Origin: SG8-41 sp036397875
Lineage (GTDB): Bacteria; Pseudomonadota; Gammaproteobacteria; Burkholderiales; SG8-41
Direction of reading: 5' to 3'
DNA length: 14,699 bases
Assembly (NCBI GenBank): GCA_036397875.1
Contig: DASWIC010000211.1
Coordinates: 1 to 14,699 of the forward strand
Positions within the stretch are counted from its first letter, which is position 1, and each line of letters begins with the position of its first letter. Shown here piece after piece: positions 1 through 5,984 of the stretch. Both the position numbers and the translations under genes were made by a program. Below the pieces are notes generated by a model. The model ran no database searches. It saw only the letters and a program-made list of their open reading frames with translations, and was not told the DNA's origin.

Positions 1-2
1 AC

Positions 3-41
3 GGAGTACTGGGATACCCGGTGGCAAAGCGAATCCGCTGA
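3..41 (+). CDS. Possible 3' end of an upstream gene (partial)
   Basis: The third forward frame is open from the window edge and ends in TGA at 39-41, whose last base is the A of the DUF3301 start codon (TGATG overlap). This stop/start overlap is typical of co-transcribed, translationally coupled genes. Only about 12 residues, ending ...VAKRIR, are visible, so no family can be named. The other two forward frames are also open here, so this is weak evidence. Confidence 0.25.
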   Translation, partial: GVLGYPVAKRIR

Positions 42-373
42 TGCCGTTTCCGGAAGCACTCGGCATCCTCGTGCTCGCCGGGCTTGCGTGGCTCTGGTAC
101 GACAGCCTGAAGGCGCGCGAAGCGGCGGTCCGCGCTGCGCGCGAAATCTGCGCGGCAGAGGGCCTGATGCTGCTCGATGACACCGTCGCAATCTCGGGGC
201 TGAAGCCGGCGCGCGGCGCGGACGGCCGCTTCGTGCTGCAGCGCGCCTACGATTTCGAGTTCAGCGACACCGGCAACAACCGCCTGAAGGGCAGCATGGT
301 CCTGCACGGCCACCGCGTGGCGATCTTTAATATCGGATTGCGCCCGGGGCCGGAGGCGAGGACGCTGCATTGA
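41..373 (+). CDS. DUF3301 family small membrane-anchored protein
   Basis: This 110-residue protein of unknown function resembles the DUF3301 family found in beta- and gammaproteobacteria. Residues 5-20 form a hydrophobic N-terminal segment containing LAWLWYDSLKAREAA. The Trp-Tyr-Asp-Ser followed by an Ala/Arg-rich amphipathic helix is the family signature. A soluble domain follows, with LQRAYDFEFSDTG near residues 67-79 and a C-terminal beta-rich stretch. It is probably anchored by the N-terminal helix, with the rest in the cytoplasm. Its length matches the family. The ATG at 41 overlaps a possible upstream stop codon. It is the only clearly independent gene in the window: it is convergent with the TctC-type gene, 42 bases away, and is probably unrelated to the minus-strand cluster. 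Identification is from remembered family features, not a search. Confidence 0.75.
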   Translation: MPFPEALGILVLAGLAWLWYDSLKAREAAVRAAREICAAEGLMLLDDTVAISGLKPARGADGRFVLQRAYDFEFSDTGNNRLKGSMVLHGHRVAIFNIGLRPGPEARTLH

Positions 374-415
374 AAGCTGCGGAGGGTCGGATTCGTCTCC
401 GGAGCCGATTGCCGT

Positions 416-1381
416 TCAGAGCGAGATCTGGTATTTGGCGGCGACCGCCTTGAAGCGCTCGATCTCGCTCTTGAGGAAAGCCCCGAAGGCGTCCGGCGAG
501 AGCGTGTGAATGTCGGCGCCGAGCCCGACCAGGCGGTCGCGCAGCTCGGGTGTGGCGACTGCCTGGCGCACTGCCTCATTCAGGCGATTGACGATCTGCG
601 GCGAAGTGCCCGCGGGCGCCAGCAGCGCGTACCAGTTGGTCATGTTCACCTGGGGATAGCCGAGGGCATGGATCGACGGGATGTCGGGAAACAGCGTCGT
701 GCGCTCCTTGCCGGTGACGGCGAGCGGGCGCAGCCTTCCGCTCCGGAAGTGGCCAACCAGCACCGGCAGGTCGGCGACCATCGCCTGCGCGTGGCCCGCC
801 ATGACGTCGGTTACCGCTGGTGCTGCGCCCTTGTACGGCACGTGCGTGACTTTCAGTTTCGCGGCATCGGCGAACATCTCCAGCGCGAGATGGGTGTTGC
901 TGCCCGCGCCGGTGGAGGCGAACACCAGCTGATTGGGCCGGGCACGCACCAGTGCGACGAACTCTTTGACCCCTTTCGCGGGGAAGCTGGGCGTGACAAA
1001 CAGGATGTCGGGCACCCTGATGACGGTCGTGATCGGAGCGAGATCCGTCACCGGATTGAACGGCATATTGCGGTAGACCGCGGGATTGATCGCGACCGTG
1101 CTGGAAGTGGGCATCAGCAGCGTGTAGCCGTCCGGCTTGGCCTTCGCGACGTAATCGCCGCCGATCATGCCGTTCGCTCCTGCGCGGTTGTCCACGATCA
1201 CCTGCTGGCCCAGCAGTTTCGTGAGCGGGACGGCAAGGTGGCGCGCCGTGATGTCGGTCGGGCCGCCCGCGGCGAATGGCACCACGATGCGGATCGCGGA
1301 TTTCGGCGCCCACTGTGCCGGCGCCGCCGGGGCGAGTGCCGCACAGGCCAGCGCGGTCGCGATGACGAGGGTTCTGTTCAT
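416..1381 (-). CDS. TctC/Bug-family tripartite tricarboxylate transporter substrate-binding protein
   Basis: This periplasmic solute receptor of the Bug (TctC) family binds small carboxylates or aromatic acids, usually for a TctAB permease. From the ATG at 1381 it is 321 residues, the usual family size. Residues 1-23 form a signal peptide (MNRTLVIATALACAAL..., cleavage near APA-QW). Family motifs follow in order: IRIVVPFAAGGPTDITAR, VDNRAGANGMIGGDYVAKAKPDGYTLL, HVPYKGAAPAVTDVMAGH, then AP.GTSPQIVNRLNEAV near the C-terminus. A GTG eight codons upstream (1405) is an alternative start with a G-rich stretch before it. ATG 1381 is preferred because the signal peptide begins cleanly there, although no strong ribosome site precedes it. 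No TctA or TctB gene is present, as is common for Bug receptors in Burkholderiales. It is the last gene of the minus-strand series, so its ligand may be the substrate of the pathway. Confidence 0.93.
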   Translation of the reverse strand: MNRTLVIATALACAALAPAAPAQWAPKSAIRIVVPFAAGGPTDITARHLAVPLTKLLGQQVIVDNRAGANGMIGGDYVAKAKPDGYTLLMPTSSTVAINPAVYRNMPFNPVTDLAPITTVIRVPDILFVTPSFPAKGVKEFVALVRARPNQLVFASTGAGSNTHLALEMFADAAKLKVTHVPYKGAAPAVTDVMAGHAQAMVADLPVLVGHFRSGRLRPLAVTGKERTTLFPDIPSIHALGYPQVNMTNWYALLAPAGTSPQIVNRLNEAVRQAVATPELRDRLVGLGADIHTLSPDAFGAFLKSEIERFKAVAAKYQISL

Positions 1382-1407
1382 GATGGTATTTCCGGAAACT
1401 TGCACAC

Positions 1408-1450
1408 TTCCCCCCTCACCCTACCCTCTCCCCCAACTGGGGGAGAGGGG
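1408..1450. repeat. REP-like hairpin of the CCCTCACCC/CCCTCTCCCCC type
   Basis: A perfect 11-base inverted repeat, CCCTCTCCCCC at 1424-1434 and its complement at 1439-1449, encloses a four-base loop (AACT). It is preceded by CCCCTCACCCTA, as in the element at 4814-4896. It sits between the acyl-CoA dehydrogenase stop and the TctC-type start. In the minus-strand transcript it would fold into a strong stem, possibly acting as a processing barrier or attenuator. Confidence 0.75.
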
Positions 1451-1469
1451 TTTCTTGAGGCGGCTTCTC

Positions 1470-1495
1470 GTCACCCGTCACCCGTCACTCATCAC
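1470..1495. repeat. Short tandem heptamer repeat (GTCACCC/GTCACTC)
   Basis: Head-to-tail seven-base units are GTCACCC at 1470-1476, GTCACCC at 1477-1483 and GTCACTC at 1484-1490, followed by a degenerate ATCAC. A second array with the same GTCACNN period lies at 8092-8112, also in a gap between genes. The function is unknown. Confidence 0.6.
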
Positions 1496-1501
1496 GCTTC
1501 A

Positions 1502-2752
1502 TCAAGTTTCGCGGCCGGCATACTTGCCGGCGGTGTCGGGGAACAGCGCCTTCACGATCTTGAACTTGGTGACGTCCACCGTGCCGTCCATGTGCAGGAA
1601 CATGGAGGCGTCGCGGTAGAGCTTCTCGATGCCGAAATCGAGCATGGTGCCGTTGCCGCCGTGCAACTCCATCGCGTGCTTGCACACTCTCAGCACGGCT
1701 TCCGACGCGTGGAGCTTCACCATATTGCAGAGCACGTCGGCGTCCGGGGCGTTCGCGTCCACCGCGGCGGCGGCTTCGCGCAGGAGCCCGCGCACCGCGC
1801 AGATATCGGTCGCCATCTCGGCGAGGCGAAGGGCGGTCGCCTGGTGCTTGATGAGGATGCGGCCGCCCTGAACGTACTCCTGGACGTATTTCGCGGTTTC
1901 CTCGAACGCTCTGACCCCGACGCCGAGGTTCTTCGAGCCCTGGATGATCTTGCCGGGGCGGAAGTAGACGCCGGCGCGCGAGAGCGCGGTGCCCTCGACC
2001 AGCAGGTGGTCCTTCGGCAGCTCCATGTCCTCGAACACGATCTCGCCGTTGTTCATGAAGCGCCCGCCGAGCGTCTCGTTGCAGCGCTGCACGGTGAGGC
2101 CCTGGGTGTCGCGCGGGACGAGGAAGCTCGAGGTGCCCTGCAGCATGCCGACCTTGGTGTTGGTGTTGGCGTAGACGACGTAGAGCTTCGCGTCATAGCC
2201 GTTGCTGATGAACTGCTTGCGGCCGTTGATCACCCAGCGGTCGCCCTTCAGGACCGCCTTGGTGTGCATCGCCGCTTCCGGCACGTTGTAGGGCAGCCAG
2301 CGGTCGGATGCGCCGCGCGGCTCGGTCAGGCAGTGCGCGAGGAGAAACGTCGGGTCCCTCACCAGCCGCGGGAACCAGTGTTCCTGCAGATGGCGCGGCG
2401 CGACGTTCCGCAGCAGCACCGACACCTTCCAGATCTGGACCATCTTGTCCGCGAGGCCGCAGTCGCCGCGCGAGATCTCTTCCGAGATCACGGCGAAGGT
2501 CTGCACCTCGGTCTTGGGATCGAGCGGCGTGCCGCCGAACTCCTCGGGCACGCCCAGCGTGCGGATGCCGATCTCATCCGCCACTTCCAGGATCCGGGTC
2601 GGCAGCCGGCCCTCCGGCTTCATGCTCCATTCCTGCTGCCAGTTCTGGCGCGTGAACGGAATGACGTGCTCGTCGACGAACTTGCGGGTCACGTCCCGCA
2701 TCATCTTCGTTTCGTCCTGGAGGCCGCGGTCGGCGAGTTCCATCATGTACAT
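1502..2752 (-). CDS. Acyl-CoA dehydrogenase family protein with Asp in place of the usual catalytic Glu
   Basis: This 416-residue flavoprotein has the acyl-CoA dehydrogenase fold; family members oxidise acyl-CoA to 2-enoyl-CoA and pass electrons to ETF. The N-terminal helical domain covers about residues 8-130. The middle beta domain has CLTEPRGASD (141-150) and WVINGRKQFISNG (173-185), the standard FAD/substrate motifs. The C-terminal helical domain includes MELHGGNG (361-368) and LYRDA (378-382). The tripeptide that is normally EGT, whose Glu is the catalytic base in medium- and short-chain enzymes, reads DGT here (Asp389). No Glu is evident at the alternative isovaleryl-CoA dehydrogenase position (near 263-266). 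The ATG at 2752 follows TAGGAG at suitable spacing and lies only 9 bases after the NIPSNAP gene, so the two are probably co-translated. Substrate is unknown; a branched or cyclic acyl-CoA is possible. Confidence 0.93.
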   Translation of the reverse strand: MYMMELADRGLQDETKMMRDVTRKFVDEHVIPFTRQNWQQEWSMKPEGRLPTRILEVADEIGIRTLGVPEEFGGTPLDPKTEVQTFAVISEEISRGDCGLADKMVQIWKVSVLLRNVAPRHLQEHWFPRLVRDPTFLLAHCLTEPRGASDRWLPYNVPEAAMHTKAVLKGDRWVINGRKQFISNGYDAKLYVVYANTNTKVGMLQGTSSFLVPRDTQGLTVQRCNETLGGRFMNNGEIVFEDMELPKDHLLVEGTALSRAGVYFRPGKIIQGSKNLGVGVRAFEETAKYVQEYVQGGRILIKHQATALRLAEMATDICAVRGLLREAAAAVDANAPDADVLCNMVKLHASEAVLRVCKHAMELHGGNGTMLDFGIEKLYRDASMFLHMDGTVDVTKFKIVKALFPDTAGKYAGRET

Positions 2753-2761
2753 GGGCTTCTC

Positions 2762-3406
2762 CTACTGGAGCGGCGAGAAGGCGGCGGGCATCAGTATCTT
2801 GTTTTCCTGGTGCACCAGGTGGTACGCAGGAAGACCGGCTTTCTTCGCGGCGGCCGAAGGCGGCCAGTCGCCGGTCGCGCGGATTTTCTCGCGCATCGCC
2901 ATGCGCTCATCGAGCGTCTTGTAGGGCCATACGTGGATGAACTTGTTGAGCCCGCCGAGCTCGGAGTACCAGATCGCGGTCACCGGCCCGTGCTTGAGGC
3001 GGTAGGGGAGCGCGTGCGCCCACGCCCCGGTGAGGTTCGGGAGCTGCCCGGTGGCGTAGGTGTAGACGCGCATTTCGAAGAACGGCCCTTGTTTTCCGGG
3101 CTTGAGCTCCGGCGAGAAGTCGAACTGCAGGAAGATGTCCGAGCGCTGGCTCACCATGAACTCCGCAGTCTTGGGCGGCCACTTGCCGGCGCCTTCCTTG
3201 ACCGCGGTGGCGCGGATCCGCGCCCGCTCCTCGAGGTCCCGGTACGGCCAGACGTGGATGATCTGGTTCAGCGGCCCGATTTCCGTATGCCAGAACGCGG
3301 CAAGCTGCGAGAACTTCTTCCGGTGTTCGTAGGCTTCCGTGAAGCGCTTCTCCACTTCGGGCAGCGACTGCGGCTTGAGATCATAGGTCCTCATCTCGTA
3401 GATCAT
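2762..3406 (-). CDS. NIPSNAP family protein with two ferredoxin-like domains
   Basis: This 214-residue protein has two NIPSNAP units. The first, about residues 1-100, begins MIYEMRTYDLKP and contains NQIIHVWPYRDLEERARIR. The second, about 108-214, begins FFEMRVYTYATG and contains NKFIHVWPYKTLDERMAMR. The repeated HVWPY...L.ER motif shows the internal duplication. NIPSNAP domains are dimeric alpha/beta barrels, and bacterial members often sit in catabolic operons, with no general reaction established. Start at 3406 is supported by CAGGGAGAC just upstream on the minus strand. It is directly followed by the acyl-CoA dehydrogenase gene, so a role beside that enzyme, such as binding a small intermediate, is plausible but inferred. 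Confidence 0.9.
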   Translation of the reverse strand: MIYEMRTYDLKPQSLPEVEKRFTEAYEHRKKFSQLAAFWHTEIGPLNQIIHVWPYRDLEERARIRATAVKEGAGKWPPKTAEFMVSQRSDIFLQFDFSPELKPGKQGPFFEMRVYTYATGQLPNLTGAWAHALPYRLKHGPVTAIWYSELGGLNKFIHVWPYKTLDERMAMREKIRATGDWPPSAAAKKAGLPAYHLVHQENKILMPAAFSPLQ

Positions 3407-3446
3407 GGAAGTCTCCCTGGAATGGCTCGATGAACGGTGCGCGGAA

Positions 3447-3540
3447 CCCGCCGCGGCGCGGCGGGAACGCCGGAATTCCGGCGGGTAACTTTACTGCGAA
3501 GCGCGGCGCTTGGCCAGCGCCGGCGGTCCACGCGGTGGAC
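3447..3540. repeat. Cluster of four perfect GC-rich inverted repeats between genes
   Basis: Four perfect dyads lie within 94 bases. CCCGCCGC/GCGGCGGG at 3447-3454 and 3458-3465. A 16-base full palindrome centred on GGAATTCC at 3468-3483. GGCGCT/AGCGCC at 3505-3510 and 3516-3521. GTCCAC/GTGGAC at 3526-3531 and 3535-3540. The cluster fills the gap between the secreted-protein gene (stop at 3544) and the NIPSNAP start at 3406. It may be an extragenic repeat or a structured transcript region. No T-tract marks it as a simple terminator. Confidence 0.55.
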
Positions 3541-3543
3541 CCG

Positions 3544-4122
3544 TTACTTCGGGGGGCTGACCTGGATGCGGATCGCCGCCAGCTTGCCGCCGTCGCCGGC
3601 GCGGGCGGTGAGGTTCACGGCGGCGCCGGGCACGAGCTGCGAGCGCTTGCCCGGCACGAGCGTCGAGACGGACGCGCTCTCGGGCACGGTGATTTTCTGC
3701 GATCCGCCGTCGTAGGTCAGGGTGAGATCCCGGCCGCTCGCCGACTGCACCGTGGCGGAGACCGTCGCGTTCGTCATCGTCTGGTCGCTGCGGCCGTCGA
3801 AGGGGCGGTGGCCCGGGTTCAGCGGCTTGGGGAAGCGGCGCACGTCGTAGGCGGTGAGCGTGCCGTCGCCGCGTTTCATCGAGGTGACCCCGAGAAAATC
3901 GCCCGGCTTGATCTCGGAGAGCGGGATCGGCTGGGTGAACACGATCACGGACTTCTCCGCGAGCGCGATGGCGACGTTCCCGCCGTCCTTCGATTTCACC
4001 GAAAGCATCTTGCCGTCGAAGGCGCTGATGGTCCCGCGCACCCGCGTCGGCGCCTGCGCGTCGACGGCTCCCGCCAGCAACCCGAGGACGAGGAACAGAA
4101 AACCGGACTGGAGTGATTTCAT
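3544..4122 (-). CDS. Secreted protein of unknown function, tandem paralogue (downstream copy)
   Basis: This 192-residue protein starts with a clear signal peptide (MKSLQSGFLFLVLGLLAGAVDAQA, cleavage after about residue 22-24), so it is periplasmic or surface-exposed. The mature part begins RVRGTISAFDGKMLSVKSKDGG, a beta-rich pattern like DUF5666/OB-type domains. It continues with IKPGDFLGVTSMKRGDGTL, PGHRPFDGRSDQTMTNA, QKITVPESASVSTLVPG and a final RIQVSPPK. Nearly every one of these blocks recurs in the gene immediately upstream (4141-4740), so the pair arose by tandem duplication. Start at 4122 is supported by AAGGA seven bases upstream. The gap to its paralogue is 18 bases, so they are almost certainly co-transcribed. 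The function is unrecognised; DUF5666-like is a resemblance, not an assignment. Confidence 0.8.
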   Translation of the reverse strand: MKSLQSGFLFLVLGLLAGAVDAQAPTRVRGTISAFDGKMLSVKSKDGGNVAIALAEKSVIVFTQPIPLSEIKPGDFLGVTSMKRGDGTLTAYDVRRFPKPLNPGHRPFDGRSDQTMTNATVSATVQSASGRDLTLTYDGGSQKITVPESASVSTLVPGKRSQLVPGAAVNLTARAGDGGKLAAIRIQVSPPK

Positions 4123-4140
4123 GAGTTTTTCCTTGAGGGA

Positions 4141-4740
4141 CTACTGCGGCGGCTTGACGCCGTCCTTGCTCACCTGGATGCGGCCCGGAACGGTCAGCTT
4201 GCCGTCGGCGCCGACGTTGGCATTGAAGAACACGTACTCGCCGGGCTTGAGAAACGATCGGTCGGCCTTGACCTGGGTGACGATCGGCGTGCCCGGCGGC
4301 ACCAGGATCTTCTGCGCGCCGTCCTGGAGATTCAGGACCAGCTCGTGGCCGCCGGCGCCCTGGGTGACGGAGGCGATGTTGGCATTGGTCATCATTGTTC
4401 CCGGCGCGAGATCCCAGGGCCGGAAGCCCGGCTTGACGGTCGGCGGCAGGGTGTGGACCTCGAGGGCCACCAATGCGCCGTCGGCGCCTTTGCGGGTGGT
4501 GACCCCGACGTAGGCGCCCGGCTTGAAGTCGGCGAGGGTGATCGCCTTGGCAGTTGCAACCGAGGCTTTCCCGGTCAACTCGACGACGAGATTCTTGCCT
4601 TCGCGGGACTTGACCGAGAGCATATTGCCATCGAGCGCCGTGATGGTGCCGCGGATGCGCTGGGTCTTCTGCTGTGCCTCGACGACGCCGGCTGCGAGGA
4701 CGAAAACGCCCGCCACCAGCGAAACCAGTAAGTGCTTCAT
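4141..4740 (-). CDS. Secreted protein of unknown function, tandem paralogue (upstream copy)
   Basis: This 199-residue protein has a signal peptide (MKHLLVSLVAGVFVLAAGVVEA-QQ). The mature part begins RIRGTITALDGNMLSVKSREGKNL. Blocks shared with its downstream paralogue include FKPGAYVGVTTRKGADGAL, PGFRPWDLAPGTMMTNA, GAQKILVPPGTPIVTQV, FLKPGEYVFFNANVGADGKL and GRIQVSKD. The fold appears all-beta, with two Lys-Pro-Gly turns. No cysteine or metal-binding motif stands out and no catalytic residues can be named. Start at 4740 has a strong ribosome site (GGGGGAGG) five bases upstream. It lies between a cytosolic dehydrogenase gene and catabolic genes, but nothing links it to a reaction. A periplasmic binding or envelope role is possible. 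Confidence 0.8.
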   Translation of the reverse strand: MKHLLVSLVAGVFVLAAGVVEAQQKTQRIRGTITALDGNMLSVKSREGKNLVVELTGKASVATAKAITLADFKPGAYVGVTTRKGADGALVALEVHTLPPTVKPGFRPWDLAPGTMMTNANIASVTQGAGGHELVLNLQDGAQKILVPPGTPIVTQVKADRSFLKPGEYVFFNANVGADGKLTVPGRIQVSKDGVKPPQ

Positions 4741-4760
4741 GGATACCTCCCCCGGGAAAA

Positions 4761-4781
4761 CACCGGGGCTACCACCCGGTG
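4761..4781. repeat. Hairpin upstream of the secreted-protein pair
   Basis: CACCGGG at 4761-4767 and CCCGGTG at 4775-4781 form a seven-base stem with a seven-base loop. It lies 21-41 bases upstream of the start at 4740, close to the ribosome site. It could be a terminator remnant, a 5'-leader structure or an operator. Confidence 0.4.
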
Positions 4782-4813
4782 CCTCCGTAAACAGTCGGCT
4801 CTACGTTTCTATT

Positions 4814-4896
4814 CCCCTCACCCCGGCCCTCTCCCGAGCGGAGAGGGGAATTTCGAACTTTCCTTCTCCTCTTGGGAGAAGGGTAGGGATGAGGGG
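4814..4896. repeat. Inverted pair of REP-like hairpins (REPIN/BIME-like element)
   Basis: The outer ends are inverted: CCCCTCA at 4814-4820 and TGAGGGG at 4890-4896. Inside are two hairpins: CCCTCTCC/GGAGAGGG at 4827-4834 and 4840-4847, and CCTTCTCC/GGAGAAGG at 4862-4869 and 4875-4882. Two similar dyad units in opposite orientation are the architecture of REP doublets. It lies in the 193-base gap between the dehydrogenase stop and the secreted-protein gene. Confidence 0.75.
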
Positions 4897-4933
4897 AGGG
4901 AAGGCTCGGCGCAGCGTTCCGCCCTCGTCCTTA

Positions 4934-5779
4934 TCAGGTGCCGTACTTATCCAGCTGGAAGCGCCGGGACTTGAGGCTGCGGCAGATCTTCTGCACGACG
5001 GCCGCCTGCTCGAGCGCGATGCCGCGTTCCTTCGCCATGGCCGCCACGATCTCCATGTCGTCGTCGGCCCACGCCATGGTCTGCTTGCCCCAGTGTTCCA
5101 GCGCGCCGTTCGTCGAGTGGGTGGTGAGGAGGGCCTTGCGCATCGCCTCGACGTCGAGCCCGTAGCGGTGCGCGAGCGCGAGCGCCTCGTGGTCCGCGAC
5201 CAGGCAGGCCCACATGATCATGTTGTTGACGGCCTTCGCGACCTGCGCCGTTCCGACCTCCCCGGTATGCACGATGTCGCTCGAAAACGCCGCGAGCACC
5301 GGCCGGAGCCGGGCAACGACTTCGGGGCTTCCGGCGACGAACGAGAGGAGCGTCCCCTCGTCGGCCGCCCATCCGCCCCGGCACATCGTCGCATCCACGA
5401 CGGGCACGCCCCGCGCCCGGCCGCGCTCCGCGAGCGCCCGCATTGTTTCCGGATGCACGGTGCTAAGAACTGCGATGATCGTCCCGGTGCGAGCGTGCGG
5501 AAGAATCCCGTCCTCGGAGAGCAGCGCGCGCAATTCGCGGTCGTAGCCGACGCAGATCAGGATGGCGTCGGCCGCGCGCGCGAGCGCCGCGACATCAGCG
5601 CTCCACGTTCCGCCCCGCGCCTCGGCCGCGACCCGCTTGCCGGGATCGATGTCATGCGCGAGCGCCCGGAATCCCTTGCGCGCGAGGTGCCCGATGATCG
5701 GCTGCCCCATGCGCCCGGCGCCGATGACGCCCACCGTCTTGATCTCGCCCGCTGCGGTGCCGTTCGTGGAGTTCACCAT
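4934..5779 (-). CDS. NAD(P)-dependent beta-hydroxyacid dehydrogenase-type oxidoreductase (3-hydroxyisobutyrate/6-phosphogluconate dehydrogenase family)
   Basis: From the ATG at 5779 this is a 281-residue member of the beta-hydroxyacid dehydrogenase family (3-hydroxyisobutyrate, tartronate semialdehyde and related enzymes). The Rossmann motif GAGRMG is at residues 20-25. The substrate-binding stretch VVDATMCRGG (128-136) corresponds to the usual DAPVSGG. The catalytic Lys and neighbouring Asn are in GTAQVAKAVNN (Lys182, Asn186). The second conserved Lys-Asp pair, normally KDL, reads ADDDMEI (about 238-244), so that Lys is missing. An in-frame start 30 codons upstream (5869) would translate through the REP-like element at 5811-5963 and is not preferred. 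AGGA precedes 5779 at about eight bases. It directly follows the ThDP-enzyme gene, as tartronate-semialdehyde reductases follow carboligases, but the substrate is unproven. Confidence 0.88.
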   Translation of the reverse strand: MVNSTNGTAAGEIKTVGVIGAGRMGQPIIGHLARKGFRALAHDIDPGKRVAAEARGGTWSADVAALARAADAILICVGYDRELRALLSEDGILPHARTGTIIAVLSTVHPETMRALAERGRARGVPVVDATMCRGGWAADEGTLLSFVAGSPEVVARLRPVLAAFSSDIVHTGEVGTAQVAKAVNNMIMWACLVADHEALALAHRYGLDVEAMRKALLTTHSTNGALEHWGKQTMAWADDDMEIVAAMAKERGIALEQAAVVQKICRSLKSRRFQLDKYGT

Positions 5780-5810
5780 AATTTCATCCTGTTTACCGAT
5801 GAACACGCTG

Positions 5811-5963
5811 CTCCCCTCCTGCCCGAGGAGGGGTGGCACCCGAGGTGCCGGGGTGGTGGGAGCAGGCAAGGGCGCGCGAATCTGTTCCGTAGAGGCACCG
5901 ACGCGATGTTTCTTCCACCACCCCCGCCGCTCCGCTCTGCGACCCCTCCTCGGACATGAGGGG
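5811..5963. repeat. Inverted pair of REP-like units upstream of the dehydrogenase
   Basis: The left unit has hairpins CCCCTCCT/AGGAGGGG at 5813-5820 and 5826-5833 and GGCACC/GGTGCC at 5835-5840 and 5844-5849. The right unit has a hairpin CCCCTC/GAGGGG at 5943-5948 and 5958-5963. The units are inverted: GAGGAGGGGT at 5825-5834 matches the complement of 5942-5951, and GGGGTGGTGG at 5850-5859 matches the complement of 5915-5924. The element fills most of the 205-base gap between the ThDP enzyme and the dehydrogenase. Confidence 0.7.
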
Positions 5964-5984
5964 TAAGCGAATATGGAACCCGGC

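Noticed and set aside
374..415. A terminator between the convergent DUF3301 and TctC-type genes
   Set aside because: Only a short CTCCGGAG palindrome with a four-base outer match is visible and no T-run, so there is not enough to call a terminator.
506..3433. A 975-codon plus-strand ORF opposite the TctC-type, acyl-CoA dehydrogenase and NIPSNAP genes
   Set aside because: Its translation is Arg/His/Gly-rich with no family motif and it lies antisense to three well-recognised proteins. High GC at third codon positions removes stops from the complementary frame.
5780..5869. A 30-residue N-terminal extension of the dehydrogenase
   Set aside because: It is translated from a REP-like repeat, and the Rossmann fold begins normally after the internal ATG at 5779.
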